The position numbers were made by a program, and so were the translations under genes. Of a DNA stretch of 63,066 bases, positions 17,516 through 26,974 are shown piece by piece. Under the pieces are notes generated by a model. It worked only from the letters and a program-made list of their open reading frames with translations. It ran no database searches and was not told the DNA's origin. Origin of the DNA: Myxococcales bacterium (GTDB taxonomy: Bacteria > Myxococcota > Polyangia > Polyangiales > Polyangiaceae); NCBI GenBank assembly GCA_003151595.1, contig PLXW01000152.1:1-63066 (forward strand), in the 5' to 3' direction. The stretch's first letter is position 1. Every line of letters begins with the position of its first letter.

Positions 17516-18991
17516 CTATACGCGTCGCGCTCGCGCGGACAGGCGACGCGCGAGCGCGGCCATCAGCGCACCGAGGGCGACGAGGGGGACGAGAGCGGGA
17601 GCGCGCGCGAAGCCGGTCCGTCGCGTCGCGATCGGGAGCGACGCGAGCGGAAACCCCTCGAGCGATCCGTGCTGGATGCGCCCGTACGGATCGATCAGCG
17701 CCGAGATGCCGCCGTTCGCCGCGCGCGCGATCGAGCGGCCCGTCTCCACCGCGCGCAGCACGGTCACCTGCAGGTGCTGTCGCTGCTCGGCGATCCCAAA
17801 CCAGGCGTCGTTGCTCATCGACGCCAGGATCCCCGCCGCGCCGGCGCGCGCGATGGCCTCACCCGAGAAGACGTCCTCGAAGCAAATGAGAACGCCGACC
17901 CTCGCGTCGCCGACCGGGAACGGCCCCCCTCCCTCGCCGGCGACGTAGTCGTAGCCGGGGACGACCCGAGGCCAGAAGCCTCCCAGGCCGAACGGGGTGT
18001 ACTCGCCAAACGGAACGAGGTGCCGCTTGCGATAGCCGGGTCCGGACGTGCCGTCCGAACGCACGAGCACCGCGCCGTTCCAGTAGCTGGCGACGTTCTC
18101 GTTCGCTACCTCGGGAGCGCCGACGAGGAGCGAGGTCCCCCACTTCAGAGCGCGCGCGCGCAGGAAGGGGCCTATCAGCGCAATCCGCTCGTTCTGGATC
18201 GGCTGCGGAATCGCCGTCTCGGGCCAGACGACCAGATCCGGATGCCCGGCCATCGCGATCTCCGTCTGCCCGACGTAACGCTCGAGCGACGCGAGCGGCG
18301 CCGACCACTTCACGTACGGATCGAGGTCTCCGCTGACGACGGCGACGCGGAGTCTTTCGCCTGTCTCGGGCACCGAGCGCAGCGCCCACTCGCCGTACGC
18401 CGCGAGGGCAGCCGGGAACCCAGCAGCGAGCACCAGCGCTCCCCACGGTCGTCGCCCCGCGAGCAGCCGAGTCACGACGACTGCGAGCGCGGCGTTCGTG
18501 GCCATCACGGCGAGCGAGAGGAGCGGCACCCCGCCGAGCGCTGCGGCCTGCACGAGCCGAGACTCGCCCGCCAGCGCGTATCCGAGCGATCCCCATCCGA
18601 ACCCAGTGAAGGCCCAGCTTCGAACCCACTCGATCGCGGTCCATGCGAAGGGGACGACCACGAAGCCCCGCGGGTCCGCGACGAGCGACGCGGAGACGGC
18701 CCCGAAGAGCGCGATGAAGAGCGCGAGGTAGGCCACGACGACGATCGTACCGGCCACGGTGAGCGCGACGAGCCAGTGCAGCACGCTCCCGAAGAACGTG
18801 AGCCCGGCCACGAAGCCGAGCGCCGCCCCTCGCCTCACGGTCGCGCGGTCGAGCGCGACGAGGAGGGGCACCCATGCGACGAAGCCGAGCCACGCGATCC
18901 CCGGGTCGGGGAAGGCCAACGCTCCGAGGAAGCCCGTGAGGGTTGCGAGCGTCATCTGGAGGCGGAAGCTCGGTCGCAGTGTCGGCAGCAT
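17516..18991 (-). CDS. lnt: Apolipoprotein N-acyltransferase
   Basis: A 491-residue inner-membrane enzyme adding the third acyl chain to lipoproteins. Several N-terminal membrane segments (residues 10-200) include the conserved GFGWGSLGYAL motif. A nitrilase-like domain follows with the catalytic triad in place: Glu258 (VVWPETAIP), Lys322 (RKRHLVPFGEYTPF) and Cys370 (GVLICFEDVFS). A last membrane segment near 465-485 and a basic tail complete the usual architecture. The ATG at 18991 overlaps the stop of the upstream TPR gene as ATGA. Length and motif order are typical. It is the last gene of the GMC/TPR operon. Confidence 0.95.
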   Translation of the reverse strand: MLPTLRPSFRLQMTLATLTGFLGALAFPDPGIAWLGFVAWVPLLVALDRATVRRGAALGFVAGLTFFGSVLHWLVALTVAGTIVVVAYLALFIALFGAVSASLVADPRGFVVVPFAWTAIEWVRSWAFTGFGWGSLGYALAGESRLVQAAALGGVPLLSLAVMATNAALAVVVTRLLAGRRPWGALVLAAGFPAALAAYGEWALRSVPETGERLRVAVVSGDLDPYVKWSAPLASLERYVGQTEIAMAGHPDLVVWPETAIPQPIQNERIALIGPFLRARALKWGTSLLVGAPEVANENVASYWNGAVLVRSDGTSGPGYRKRHLVPFGEYTPFGLGGFWPRVVPGYDYVAGEGGGPFPVGDARVGVLICFEDVFSGEAIARAGAAGILASMSNDAWFGIAEQRQHLQVTVLRAVETGRSIARAANGGISALIDPYGRIQHGSLEGFPLASLPIATRRTGFARAPALVPLVALGALMAALARRLSARARRV

Positions 18992-20733
18992 CAGTGCGCC
19001 GGCCGCCGGAGCGAGATCTGCACGAGCCGAGACGGGGCGACCGGGGGCGGGTCCGCGGGGACCGTACCGCGCGCGCGGTCGAGCGCCGAGCGCAGTCCGT
19101 CGAGCGCCGGCATTCCATGGGCCTCGTAGATCTCGAGCGCGCTCGCGTAGTGGAGCGCGCCGGTCTTCGACGCTCCGCGCCGGACGGCAGTGTCCCCCAG
19201 CGCCAGGTGACACGCGGCCTCGCCGATCGGGTTGGCCACGGTCTGCTCGAGACGGAGTGCTTCGTGGAGCGCCTGTTCCGCTCCGGCGGCCGCCCCGCGC
19301 AACATCGAGAGCCGGTGAAGGATGAGGATCTGGCCCTGCGTGTCTCCGAGGCGGCGCCGGTCCGCGAGAACATGTTCGGCGTATGCGAGCGCGCCGGGCA
19401 GGTCGCCACGCTGGACGGCGATCTCGGTGGCGAGCGTCCGAGCAGCCAGCGCGCCGACGAAGCTGCCGCGCGCATTCTCCAGCTCGAGCAGCTCGGCACA
19501 GTACACGCGGGCCTCATCGAACTTCTCGCTCAGCAAGAGGACGCGCACGAGACGATGAAGGACGCGCGCGAGCCCGGCCTGGTCCTCGGCCTCGCGAAAA
19601 GCGGCGGCCGCGCGACGATGAGCGTCGGGGTCGAGTGTGCTCTCCGCCAGCCGCTCGGCGAGGCGCGCGTTCAAGGCGGGAACCTGCCGCGCCATCGCAG
19701 CATCAGCCCAGTGCGCGGCGCCGTCGGGGTCCCACTCCGAGATCGCCAGACGTGCGAGCTGGTCCTCCAGTCGCGCAGCCGTCTCCACGTCGGGCTGCGC
19801 ACCGAGGAGTGCCTCGGCGTGAGCGGAGAGACGTTTGGCCAGCCAGGGGGCGAACGGCGGACGGATGTCGATCCCCTCGAGCAGCGCGAGGAAATCCGCG
19901 GCCGAGCCTGCGACGAGGAGGTCGAAGAGCGGAGCAAGAGTCGCTTCGGTCCCCCACTTGAGGAGCGTGAGCGAGGCGCGCGTGCGGAGCGTGGGGTCCG
20001 CCGCGAACATCCGACCGAGGCGGCCTGCGCCGTCGGAATGGCGAAGGATCGCGCTGTCGATCAGCGAGCGCCGCGCGCGGTCCGGCAACAGGCACAGCGT
20101 GGTGCCGCTCGCCGGGTCCTCCGCGAGCAGGCCTTTCTTGCACAGCCGCGCCGCTTCGCCGTCGAGCCGATCCGTCTTGCGCCGTCCCGCGAGCGCGAAT
20201 GGGAGGAGCGCCTCGGGGGCGTCGGTGAGATCTGGCGTGGCCGAGCGCTTCTCTTCGAGCGTCGCCACGATCGCGCTGGCGAAGGGATACCTCTCCGCGG
20301 CATGCAAGAGCCCTCGGGCTTCGTCGACGGTCGCGGGGACGAGCACAAGCAGTCGCGGATGAATCGGCTCGCAGAGGAGCATCCGGCCGAGCGCGACGAG
20401 CTCCTCCCGGTTCGGTCCATCCAGCACCACGGTCGGGCGATCGGTGGCGGGTACCGCGCGTAGCCGCTCCGCCAGCTCGCTGCATGAGCGCGCAGGGTCC
20501 TGGAGCGGCAGAGGGGCGGGATAGAAGGCCTCGCTCGCGCACCGCGCAACCTCGAGTGCCATGCGGGACGTGTCCACCCCCGACTCCCCGAGGAGGAACG
20601 CGAGGCGCCGCGGGTCAGAACCGAGGGCGTCGAGGAGCGCGTCCTCACCTCCACGCGGCACGTACGGTCCGAGGAGCGCGGTACCCGCCGCGCCACACGC
20701 CTCAACCCATGCATCCGGAGAGAGCCAGGTCAT
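18991..20733 (-). CDS. TPR-repeat protein, possible signalling scaffold
   Basis: A 580-residue soluble protein with no signal peptide. The C-terminal half (about 300-560) is tetratricopeptide-like (AAAFREAEDQAGLARVLHRL, ALAYAEHVLADRRRLGDTQG, EALRLEQTVANPIGEAACHLALGD). The N-terminal part looks like a degenerate STAND/ATPase region: PTVVLDGPNREELVALGRML and PRLLVLVPATVDEARG resemble strands of such a domain, but no Walker A glycine loop is visible, so ATP binding is unlikely. It overlaps its neighbours on both sides (ATGA at 20730-20733 and 18991-18993). Function unknown. Confidence 0.6.
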   Translation of the reverse strand: MTWLSPDAWVEACGAAGTALLGPYVPRGGEDALLDALGSDPRRLAFLLGESGVDTSRMALEVARCASEAFYPAPLPLQDPARSCSELAERLRAVPATDRPTVVLDGPNREELVALGRMLLCEPIHPRLLVLVPATVDEARGLLHAAERYPFASAIVATLEEKRSATPDLTDAPEALLPFALAGRRKTDRLDGEAARLCKKGLLAEDPASGTTLCLLPDRARRSLIDSAILRHSDGAGRLGRMFAADPTLRTRASLTLLKWGTEATLAPLFDLLVAGSAADFLALLEGIDIRPPFAPWLAKRLSAHAEALLGAQPDVETAARLEDQLARLAISEWDPDGAAHWADAAMARQVPALNARLAERLAESTLDPDAHRRAAAAFREAEDQAGLARVLHRLVRVLLLSEKFDEARVYCAELLELENARGSFVGALAARTLATEIAVQRGDLPGALAYAEHVLADRRRLGDTQGQILILHRLSMLRGAAAGAEQALHEALRLEQTVANPIGEAACHLALGDTAVRRGASKTGALHYASALEIYEAHGMPALDGLRSALDRARGTVPADPPPVAPSRLVQISLRRPAH

Positions 20734-21323
20734 CGGGGCGACTGCATCGCGTCGATGACACCAAGCAGCTCGATGAGCTCGTGCGCTCGTGGGCCTCGCG
20801 GATCGAGACCCAGCGCGATCTCGGCGTGACGTCGCGCTTCGCCGAAGCTCAGGAGGTGTGAATCGGTCACCGCGAGCTCGACGTGTGCTTCGACATCGTG
20901 AGGATCGATCTCCACGGCCTGTTCGAGCGCCTTCGCCGAGTCTCGCGGAGAGCGCCGGCGGAGGATTCGACCGAGCCCGACGCAGGCGGCGACGTCGCGC
21001 GGGTCTCGCTCGAGCGCCGCCCGATATCGCTGCTCCGCCGCGACGAGGGCCATGCCGAGTCCGACGTATGCGCTCTCGTTCGCCGGATCCGCCTCCGGCG
21101 CGCGCTGCTCCTCGTCGAACGCCATGGACGCTTTGCCGGCCTGCCGAGCCGTCGCGGGCGCCGCGACGCTCTCGATTCGAGAGGTCGGCAAGGCGTCTTC
21201 CACCGACTCGGACTCCCGAGGTGCCGTCGCTGCCGTCGCGTGCTGCGCCGACGAGACGGCGGCCGGCCTCGCCGCCCCCACCGCGACCGCCGCGATGAGC
21301 GTTAGAGCGACTGCCGCCTTCAC
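20730..21323 (-). CDS. Exported TPR protein
   Basis: A 197-residue protein starting at a GTG that overlaps the stop of the GMC oxidoreductase gene (GTGA, 21320-21323). A short alanine-rich signal peptide (VKAAVALTLIAAVAVGAARPAA) is followed by a low-complexity linker, then two to three tetratricopeptide units (YVGLGMALVAAEQRYRAALE, VGLGRILRRRSPRDSAKALEQ, HVELAVTDSHLLSFGEARRH). It is probably periplasmic, where it could bind the oxidoreductase or its partner. The downstream gene overlaps by four bases. Confidence 0.6.
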   Translation of the reverse strand: MKAAVALTLIAAVAVGAARPAAVSSAQHATAATAPRESESVEDALPTSRIESVAAPATARQAGKASMAFDEEQRAPEADPANESAYVGLGMALVAAEQRYRAALERDPRDVAACVGLGRILRRRSPRDSAKALEQAVEIDPHDVEAHVELAVTDSHLLSFGEARRHAEIALGLDPRGPRAHELIELLGVIDAMQSPR

Positions 21324-22975
21324 CACGTCGGCGTCCCTGGAACGCTCAGGATGGCGTCCATCGCGTGCTCCGCGATCGCGGAGATGGTGTGACTCGGATT
21401 GCGGAAGCAGCTCGCCGGAAAGACGCTCCCGTCGATCACGAAGAGGTTGGGGTTCGCGTTCACTTGCAGGGTGTTCGACGAGACGATCTTCCCCATGCGG
21501 CAGCCGCCCGTTGGATGCACGGACCCGATCTGCTGCGTCACGTTGCTGTTGTTGTTGTTGTTCCCGCCGCTGTTGTACTTCTCCCACGGCGTGTCGGCCG
21601 GCTCTCCGCCGAGCGCTGTGACGATCGAACGCGCCGCCGCGATGCCACCGGTCGGCGGGTTGTACGACGCGGTCGACAGCACCGGGTTGCTGTCGCCACC
21701 GTGGAGGCTGTCGTCGCTCGCGTTCGATACGTTCAGCGTGATGTTCGCGCCCGAAGACGACTGGCCGATGATTCCCATTCCCAGCATGTTCGTTCCGTAG
21801 CGCTTCCACTTCCGCTTGTAGTTGAGCCCCCACAAGCGCTCCCCGAGCGGACCGCCCATCACCGACGGGAATGCCGCTGGGTATTTCACCCCCGGCGCCA
21901 CGGGGAAAGCGTGGACGTCGGTGATGATATAATTGCCCATGTCGATATAGGCCATCATGATGGCGCCCTTGTACGTGTAGGAGTCGTTGCTCCCGGGCAA
22001 GAAGCCCCCCGCGGCCGAGTCCCCCTGGCCGTCGATCGCCGTGCCGAGGTTCGGGCGGGTATAGTTCGGCCATCCGCTGCAGTTCGGGTCCACCTCTGCG
22101 ATCCGGTTGGTCCCCGATGGCACCGTTCTCCACATGGATCGCCATAGCAGCGCGGGCGACTCGATCGAGCCGCACGCGATGACCACTTTCGCGGCGGTGT
22201 CTGTGATCGCGTTGTCGCCGGACGTCGGACCCGTGACCTTGTGATAGTTGCTCGTCACGCCGGACGTGTCCCAGAAATGGACCCGGTAGCTACCGCTTGC
22301 CGGCGTAGTCACCATGATGGCCTTGCGGTTCGTGTAGATGGTGAGTCGCCCGGTGGCCAGCGCCTGACCGAGGTAGGTGTTGTACATGTTTTTCTTGCGC
22401 CCGAATACGCAGTTGGGCACGCACCACCCGCAGAAGTTGCAGTTCGTGATGGCCAGCGGAAGAGACTGCGGTGCGGGCAGGCCTGCTGCTGCCGCCCCGG
22501 CGACGAACAGGTTCGTGCGCGGGAAAGAACCGGCGCCCGTGATCGGGTAGGTCGTGACACTCAGCTTCGTCTCGACGCGCCCGTAGTAGGGGTCGAGGGC
22601 GGAGCGAGTATAGGTGGACGGCCAGTTGTTCGACGTTGCGAGCGCGGTCGTTGGCGCGCGGAGATGAATTCCCGCGTAGACGTTCGAGCCTCCGCCCACG
22701 CCCATGCCTTGCGTGACGATCAGGTTGGGCTTCGATTGCAGGTAGTCGGTCGGGTAGTCGCGAAAGAGCCTGAAGAGATACTTGCTATCCTGGGTCTGCT
22801 GCATCACCGAAGATGTCCCCGACGGCGTGTGAATGTGCGAATTCGACCCGCCGCCGGTCGTGAACCACTCTCCCAGCTCGAACATGTTGACCGTGTAGCC
22901 GGCGGCCGTGTACCGCGCGGCCGCGATGGATCCACCGAACCCCGAACCAATGATGATCACGTCTGCCATCGTCAT
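21320..22975 (-). CDS. GMC-family FAD oxidoreductase, cholesterol-oxidase-like
   Basis: A 551-residue flavoenzyme. The N-terminal dinucleotide fold IIIGSGFGGSIAA (7-19) is followed by the FAD-binding TQGMGVGGGSNVYAG. A cysteine motif CNFCGWCVPNCVFGRKK near 185 matches the CxxCGxC pattern of GMC alcohol/sugar dehydrogenases and resembles the cholesterol-oxidase branch. The C-terminal GMC block has SVHPTGGCRMG and FPASCFRNPSHTISAIAEHAMD with the catalytic His/Asn region. A run of asparagines near 465 comes from a GTT trinucleotide repeat at 21545-21560. It has no signal peptide; the adjacent Tat-bearing protein may carry it out by hitch-hiking. The substrate could be a sterol or other alcohol; this is inference. 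Confidence 0.75.
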   Translation of the reverse strand: MTMADVIIIGSGFGGSIAAARYTAAGYTVNMFELGEWFTTGGGSNSHIHTPSGTSSVMQQTQDSKYLFRLFRDYPTDYLQSKPNLIVTQGMGVGGGSNVYAGIHLRAPTTALATSNNWPSTYTRSALDPYYGRVETKLSVTTYPITGAGSFPRTNLFVAGAAAAGLPAPQSLPLAITNCNFCGWCVPNCVFGRKKNMYNTYLGQALATGRLTIYTNRKAIMVTTPASGSYRVHFWDTSGVTSNYHKVTGPTSGDNAITDTAAKVVIACGSIESPALLWRSMWRTVPSGTNRIAEVDPNCSGWPNYTRPNLGTAIDGQGDSAAGGFLPGSNDSYTYKGAIMMAYIDMGNYIITDVHAFPVAPGVKYPAAFPSVMGGPLGERLWGLNYKRKWKRYGTNMLGMGIIGQSSSGANITLNVSNASDDSLHGGDSNPVLSTASYNPPTGGIAAARSIVTALGGEPADTPWEKYNSGGNNNNNSNVTQQIGSVHPTGGCRMGKIVSSNTLQVNANPNLFVIDGSVFPASCFRNPSHTISAIAEHAMDAILSVPGTPTW

Positions 22976-23014
22976 CCCCAGTCGTTCTGGGCGCCCTCGC
23001 GCCGTCGTTCGGTC

Positions 23015-24274
23015 TCAGAAGGTGAACAAGATCGACCACGTCTGCAGTACCCCGACGTCCATGTAGCCGAGGTCCTGGACCAGCAGGCTCCACGTGCCTC
23101 CGGCGGTCTTGCCGACGGCGGCGGGGACTGTGAACGTTCGGTAGAGGTTCTGTACGCGCGTCGTGTTGTCGTTCTGGTTGTAGAGCGTCGCGTTGAAGCC
23201 GCCCGATCCGTACAGGGTGACCTTGAGGTCGCCGATCCACGTGTGATCGACCTCGATGGTCACGGCCATGTTCGTGATCCTCTTGCTCGCCATCCCCGAC
23301 GGAGGCGTGACGGCGATGTTGCTCGTTACTCCCGTGACACTGTTGTCGGGTATCGCCTTTGGGCAATCGACGGGGTTGCTCGCAAGCTGCGCGGCCGCGG
23401 CCGTGTATCCGGACGCATAGGTGACGTAGCGTCCGTAGGCGGCGTCCCACACGGAGTTTCCGGTGTTCGGGCCGGGGAACTGCACGTAATTGGTCCCCGT
23501 CGCGTTCACGAGGCCGCCGAGGAAGTTGTATTTCGCGAGGCTGATCGCGCCCTGATAGAGCGGCGCGTACACGCTGAGCAGACCCCCGTTCAGGAACTGC
23601 CAGTCGAGGACGGCCACACGCTGCTTGCGAACGAGGTACTTGAAGTGGAGCCCGTAGTTCACCGGCCCGTTGCCCGTCGTGCAGCTGTCGATGTCCGATA
23701 CGATGGTCGGGAAGTAGGGATTCATTCCATAGGCCGTGTCGAAGAACGAGCTCCAGACGCCGGACTGCACGCAGCCCCCTTGTCCGTCAGGGTCCTCCGG
23801 TTCCAGCGCTGGGCCGTATTGCCACTGGACCGATCCGTCGATGATGGTGGTGCTAGTGCCCGACGGAGCCGTGCTCCCCGACGTCCCCGCGCTTACGCAC
23901 TGGTAGTAATTGCCGTTCGCGACGACGTATTGGGCAACCAGGTAGGAGGTGCCTGCCGCCCAGGCCGTCGCGCATTCGGAGGCGAACCGGGAAGCGCGCG
24001 CCGACGTATCCGGCCACGTCACGCCCGGAATGACGGTGTCACCCAGCGCCTCCATCGTGTCGACCTGATGTTGTGTGTACGTCGTGTTCGTCGCTCCGCT
24101 GGGAAACGCCTCCCCGCGGCGCGACAGCGCCAGCGAGCCCGTTGCGCTCCCCAGCACGACCACGCCCCGCGCGCTCCCCAGCACGCCGGCTGCGCGAGCG
24201 AGCACGAATGCGGCCCCTGCGCCCCCCATGTTGAGAAGTCGCCGTCGCGAGAATTCCTTTTTCTCGTCAGACAT
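23015..24274 (-). CDS. Tat-exported small-subunit-like protein with P-domain
   Basis: A 419-residue three-part protein. The N-terminus has a twin-arginine signal (EFSRRRLLNMGGAGAAFVLA). The segment TYTQHQVDTMEALGDTVIPG resembles the gluconate 2-dehydrogenase subunit-3 family, which accompanies GMC dehydrogenases. A short inserted module (GTSYLVAQYVV...YYQCVSAGTSGSTAPSG...VQWQYG, about 105-150) resembles small carbohydrate/tail-fibre binding repeats. The last 120 residues form a proprotein-convertase P-domain (VTIEVDHTWIGDLKVTLYGS, WSLLVQDLGYMDVGVLQTW). The ATG at 24274 has an AAAGGAC site. Its gene directly precedes the GMC enzyme (39-bp gap), supporting a complex exported together. Confidence 0.7.
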   Translation of the reverse strand: MSDEKKEFSRRRLLNMGGAGAAFVLARAAGVLGSARGVVVLGSATGSLALSRRGEAFPSGATNTTYTQHQVDTMEALGDTVIPGVTWPDTSARASRFASECATAWAAGTSYLVAQYVVANGNYYQCVSAGTSGSTAPSGTSTTIIDGSVQWQYGPALEPEDPDGQGGCVQSGVWSSFFDTAYGMNPYFPTIVSDIDSCTTGNGPVNYGLHFKYLVRKQRVAVLDWQFLNGGLLSVYAPLYQGAISLAKYNFLGGLVNATGTNYVQFPGPNTGNSVWDAAYGRYVTYASGYTAAAAQLASNPVDCPKAIPDNSVTGVTSNIAVTPPSGMASKRITNMAVTIEVDHTWIGDLKVTLYGSGGFNATLYNQNDNTTRVQNLYRTFTVPAAVGKTAGGTWSLLVQDLGYMDVGVLQTWSILFTF

Positions 24275-24615
24275 ACCGAAGTCCTTTCGACGTTGGTCGA
24301 GTCGACGCGCTGACGCGCTCGTGCGATGCGCCGATGCCGCGTCGCAAACCACCGAGCACACGCAACGCCCCCTCACTCGTTCGAGCAATGCGTGAGTGTT
24401 CATTGAGCAACGCGCGTGCCTCGCGGAATGCGATCTCGCGGGGCGCTCGCGCACGCGAGATCCGCGGGTTAGGTCATCCGCCTGGGATCTCGCGGATCGT
24501 TCTCGGTGATCGCGCCGATCACAGGTCGCCCGGCAGCGCGGTTTTCAGCCCTTCCGAGTGATCCCGCAGAGCACAAGGGCTCCGCGGCGCCGCTGGCGGA
24601 GAGCCGTGGTGCGAC
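24275..24615. other. Regulatory gap upstream of the GMC operon
   Basis: About 340 bases between the Tat/P-domain gene and the end of the kinase gene, with no supported open frame. It holds two GATC palindromes (described separately) and is the only place for the promoter of the five-gene GMC-to-lnt operon. Confidence 0.5.
24485..24521. repeat. GATC palindrome element, copy E (two units)
   Basis: GGATCTCGCGGATCG (24485-24499) and TGATCGCGCCGATCA (24507-24521), the second a perfect inverted repeat around CGC. It is about 210 bases upstream of the GMC-operon start. Confidence 0.55.
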
Positions 24616-26799
24616 CTACGCCTGCACCGCCCGCAGGGCGACGCTGATCTCCGCTGCCGTAGGCCGCTCCGTCGGCTCGAACGAGAGGCAGCGATCGACC
24701 AGCGCCGCCACGGCCGCCGGCACGCCGGGCGCGAGGGGCCCCAGCGGCGCCGCCGGCTTCACGCTGTAGCCGCGAAGCTGCGCGAGGGCCGGCGACTCGT
24801 CGAACGGCGGGACTCCTCGCAGCACCTCGAAGGCGATCACTCCGAAGCTGAAGATGTCGAGCGATGGGGCCGCGTTCTTCACGCCGCCGACGGACTCCGG
24901 CGCCATGTAGAGAGGGGTCCCCAGGAGGACTCCCGTCTCGGTGAGCTGGAGCGGGTTCTCGGCTTGTCTGTCCCAGTCGTTGGACGATCCATGACGAACC
25001 GACTGCGTGGCTTGGCCGCCTTCGGCCCCCGCGATCCCCGCGATCCCGAAGTCGGCGATCTTCACGAGCGGCGCCTCCCCGGCGCGCGACACGATGAGGA
25101 TGTTCGCCGGTTTGAGATCGCGATGCACTATCCCGTGCGCGTGCACCGAGGCGAGGCCCGCCGCGACCTGCGCGAGGATCTCGATCCCCCACGGCACGTT
25201 CCCGTACTCCCCCCTGTGGTCGCGGAGCGAGTCGCCAGCGACGTACTCCATCACGATGTAGAGGAACCCGCTCGACGCCACCTCCACGTCGACGATCGAG
25301 ATCACGTTGTCGTGCTTCACCTCCGCGGCCAGCTGCGCCTCCCGCGCCAAACGCGCGAGGAGCATGTGATCGCTCGCTGCGCGCACGACCTTCATCGCCA
25401 GCTCGATGCCGTCGATGCGGCGGCGAACCAGGTACACGCTCCCGCCGGCGCCCGCCCCGATCGGGCGGACGATCTCGTAGCGGTTGTCGACGATGTCGCC
25501 TGGCATGAGCGCCGTATCGTCGGCGGATTTCGTGAGGCGCGTGATCGCCGACGCGAGCTCCCCCGAGCGCGCGCCGACCTGGCGACGGAGTTCGTCGTTG
25601 AGGAGCTCAAGCTGGAGAATGCGGTCCTTGCGCTCGGCGGCGAGGTCATCGGCCTCGCGCAGCGCCTTCGTGTGCGCGCGGCTGATCGTCGCCGTCCGCA
25701 GCAACGCGATCATGAAGATGCCGAGGCAAGTGAGCGAGGTCCCACCGAGCATCTCGCCCATTCCCCCCCAAGCGGCGAAATCGGGCATAGCGCACGCAGC
25801 GAGGAGTGCCCATCCTCCGAGGACGATCCACAGGTTCGCCGGCTGTGGGCGCTTGCGCGCGAGGCGCACGAGCAGAACCTGCTGCGAGACGATCGCCGGC
25901 CCCGAGAACATGAGTCCGGCGGGTCCCCCGATGAGCGTGTTCCGAAAATAGCCCACGGAGCCGAAGATGACGATTGCCGTCAGGAGCGCGAGGGGTGGCC
26001 ACAGGCGCGACGGGCGTGGTTGTCCGAAGTGCGCCGCCGTGAAGTAGATCTCCGCGCTCGTCGCCGTGAGCACGCCGGCGCCCGCCATGACCGTCTCGAA
26101 GGGCCCCAGGAGCGAGGCCGCGGCGCCGGTCTGGAACAGCGGATACAGGGCGCCGGCGAGCCCGGAGACGGCGAACCACCCGTAGTTCACGCGGCGGCGG
26201 TCGGTCAGAAAGATGACGAGGTACAGGTAGCCCGCGAACGCCACGCAAAGCGCGAGAATCGCCGTGGTCTCGTTGAAGGTGCTCTGGATGACGTAGGCTC
26301 GGCCGCCGTCCGGCTCGAGTGTGAGGCGCGGCACGGTGTCGAACCATCCGCTCCGCGTCCACGTGTGGTCCACGTCGAGCTCGAGCTGAAGCCGGCCGTC
26401 GGCCGAAGCGGAGGCGGGAATGCGCCAAGCGTGGGGGCCCCTGGCGCGATAGCCGACGTTCTCTCGCGGCTCGATCGCCGCCACCGGGAGTCCGCCGGCG
26501 AGGAGCGTCGAGCGCCCGAGGAATTTCGGAATGACCAGAACCAGATCGCGGCCGCGCATCGTGTCGTCGAGCGCGACGTCGGTTCTCAGCGCGTAGTGGG
26601 AGGTGGCGTCCGGCAGGTGAGCGTCGAAGTGCGCGGGGAGCGTGACCGGGATCGTCTCGCCGCTCGGCCCCGCGAAGCTCCATTGTTGGAGCGCCAGCGC
26701 GTGGTCGTCGCCACATCCGACCAAGCCACATCCGACCAAGAGGGCCGCGAGGAGGAGAAGGACGACGCGGAACAGCACGGGCACGGTGCGATTGTCCAC
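24616..26799 (-). CDS. 7TM-sensor Ser/Thr protein kinase
   Basis: A 727-residue transmembrane kinase. A lipoprotein-like N-terminus (LLVGCGLVGCGDD) leads to an extracytoplasmic beta-sandwich (about 30-190) of the kind found before 7TM-DISM domains. Seven hydrophobic segments follow (about 195-390), then a coiled coil (KALREADDLAAERKDRILQLELLNDELRRQ). The Hanks kinase domain (about 445-720) has GAGAGGSVY, a VAIK-type lysine in AMKVV, HRDLKPAN, DFG and APE (MAPES), so it should be active. It probably senses an envelope signal and phosphorylates cytoplasmic proteins. The start is a GTG at 26799; an internal GTG 15 bases on is possible. A 15-bp tandem duplication at 26711-26740 gives two candidate lipobox cysteines. 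Confidence 0.88.
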   Translation of the reverse strand: MDNRTVPVLFRVVLLLLAALLVGCGLVGCGDDHALALQQWSFAGPSGETIPVTLPAHFDAHLPDATSHYALRTDVALDDTMRGRDLVLVIPKFLGRSTLLAGGLPVAAIEPRENVGYRARGPHAWRIPASASADGRLQLELDVDHTWTRSGWFDTVPRLTLEPDGGRAYVIQSTFNETTAILALCVAFAGYLYLVIFLTDRRRVNYGWFAVSGLAGALYPLFQTGAAASLLGPFETVMAGAGVLTATSAEIYFTAAHFGQPRPSRLWPPLALLTAIVIFGSVGYFRNTLIGGPAGLMFSGPAIVSQQVLLVRLARKRPQPANLWIVLGGWALLAACAMPDFAAWGGMGEMLGGTSLTCLGIFMIALLRTATISRAHTKALREADDLAAERKDRILQLELLNDELRRQVGARSGELASAITRLTKSADDTALMPGDIVDNRYEIVRPIGAGAGGSVYLVRRRIDGIELAMKVVRAASDHMLLARLAREAQLAAEVKHDNVISIVDVEVASSGFLYIVMEYVAGDSLRDHRGEYGNVPWGIEILAQVAAGLASVHAHGIVHRDLKPANILIVSRAGEAPLVKIADFGIAGIAGAEGGQATQSVRHGSSNDWDRQAENPLQLTETGVLLGTPLYMAPESVGGVKNAAPSLDIFSFGVIAFEVLRGVPPFDESPALAQLRGYSVKPAAPLGPLAPGVPAAVAALVDRCLSFEPTERPTAAEISVALRAVQA

Positions 26800-26974
26800 C
26801 GGAACAGCGGAAGGACGCCAGCGCGCACTGACAAGCGGTTTCCAGCCGGGGGGCCGTGGTCTCGCCGGTGCATCTCGTCACCGATCCGAGGCTATGGCGG
26901 GCCAAGATAGACGGTGGACGGCGCCGTAGCCAGCTCGCTGCACGCGCGGTGTCTCGCTCGGACCGACGAGCATC

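Noticed and set aside
16943..19129. Open frame of 728 codons on the plus strand
   Set aside because: Antisense to lnt and the beta-helix gene; low-complexity Arg/Glu/Pro.
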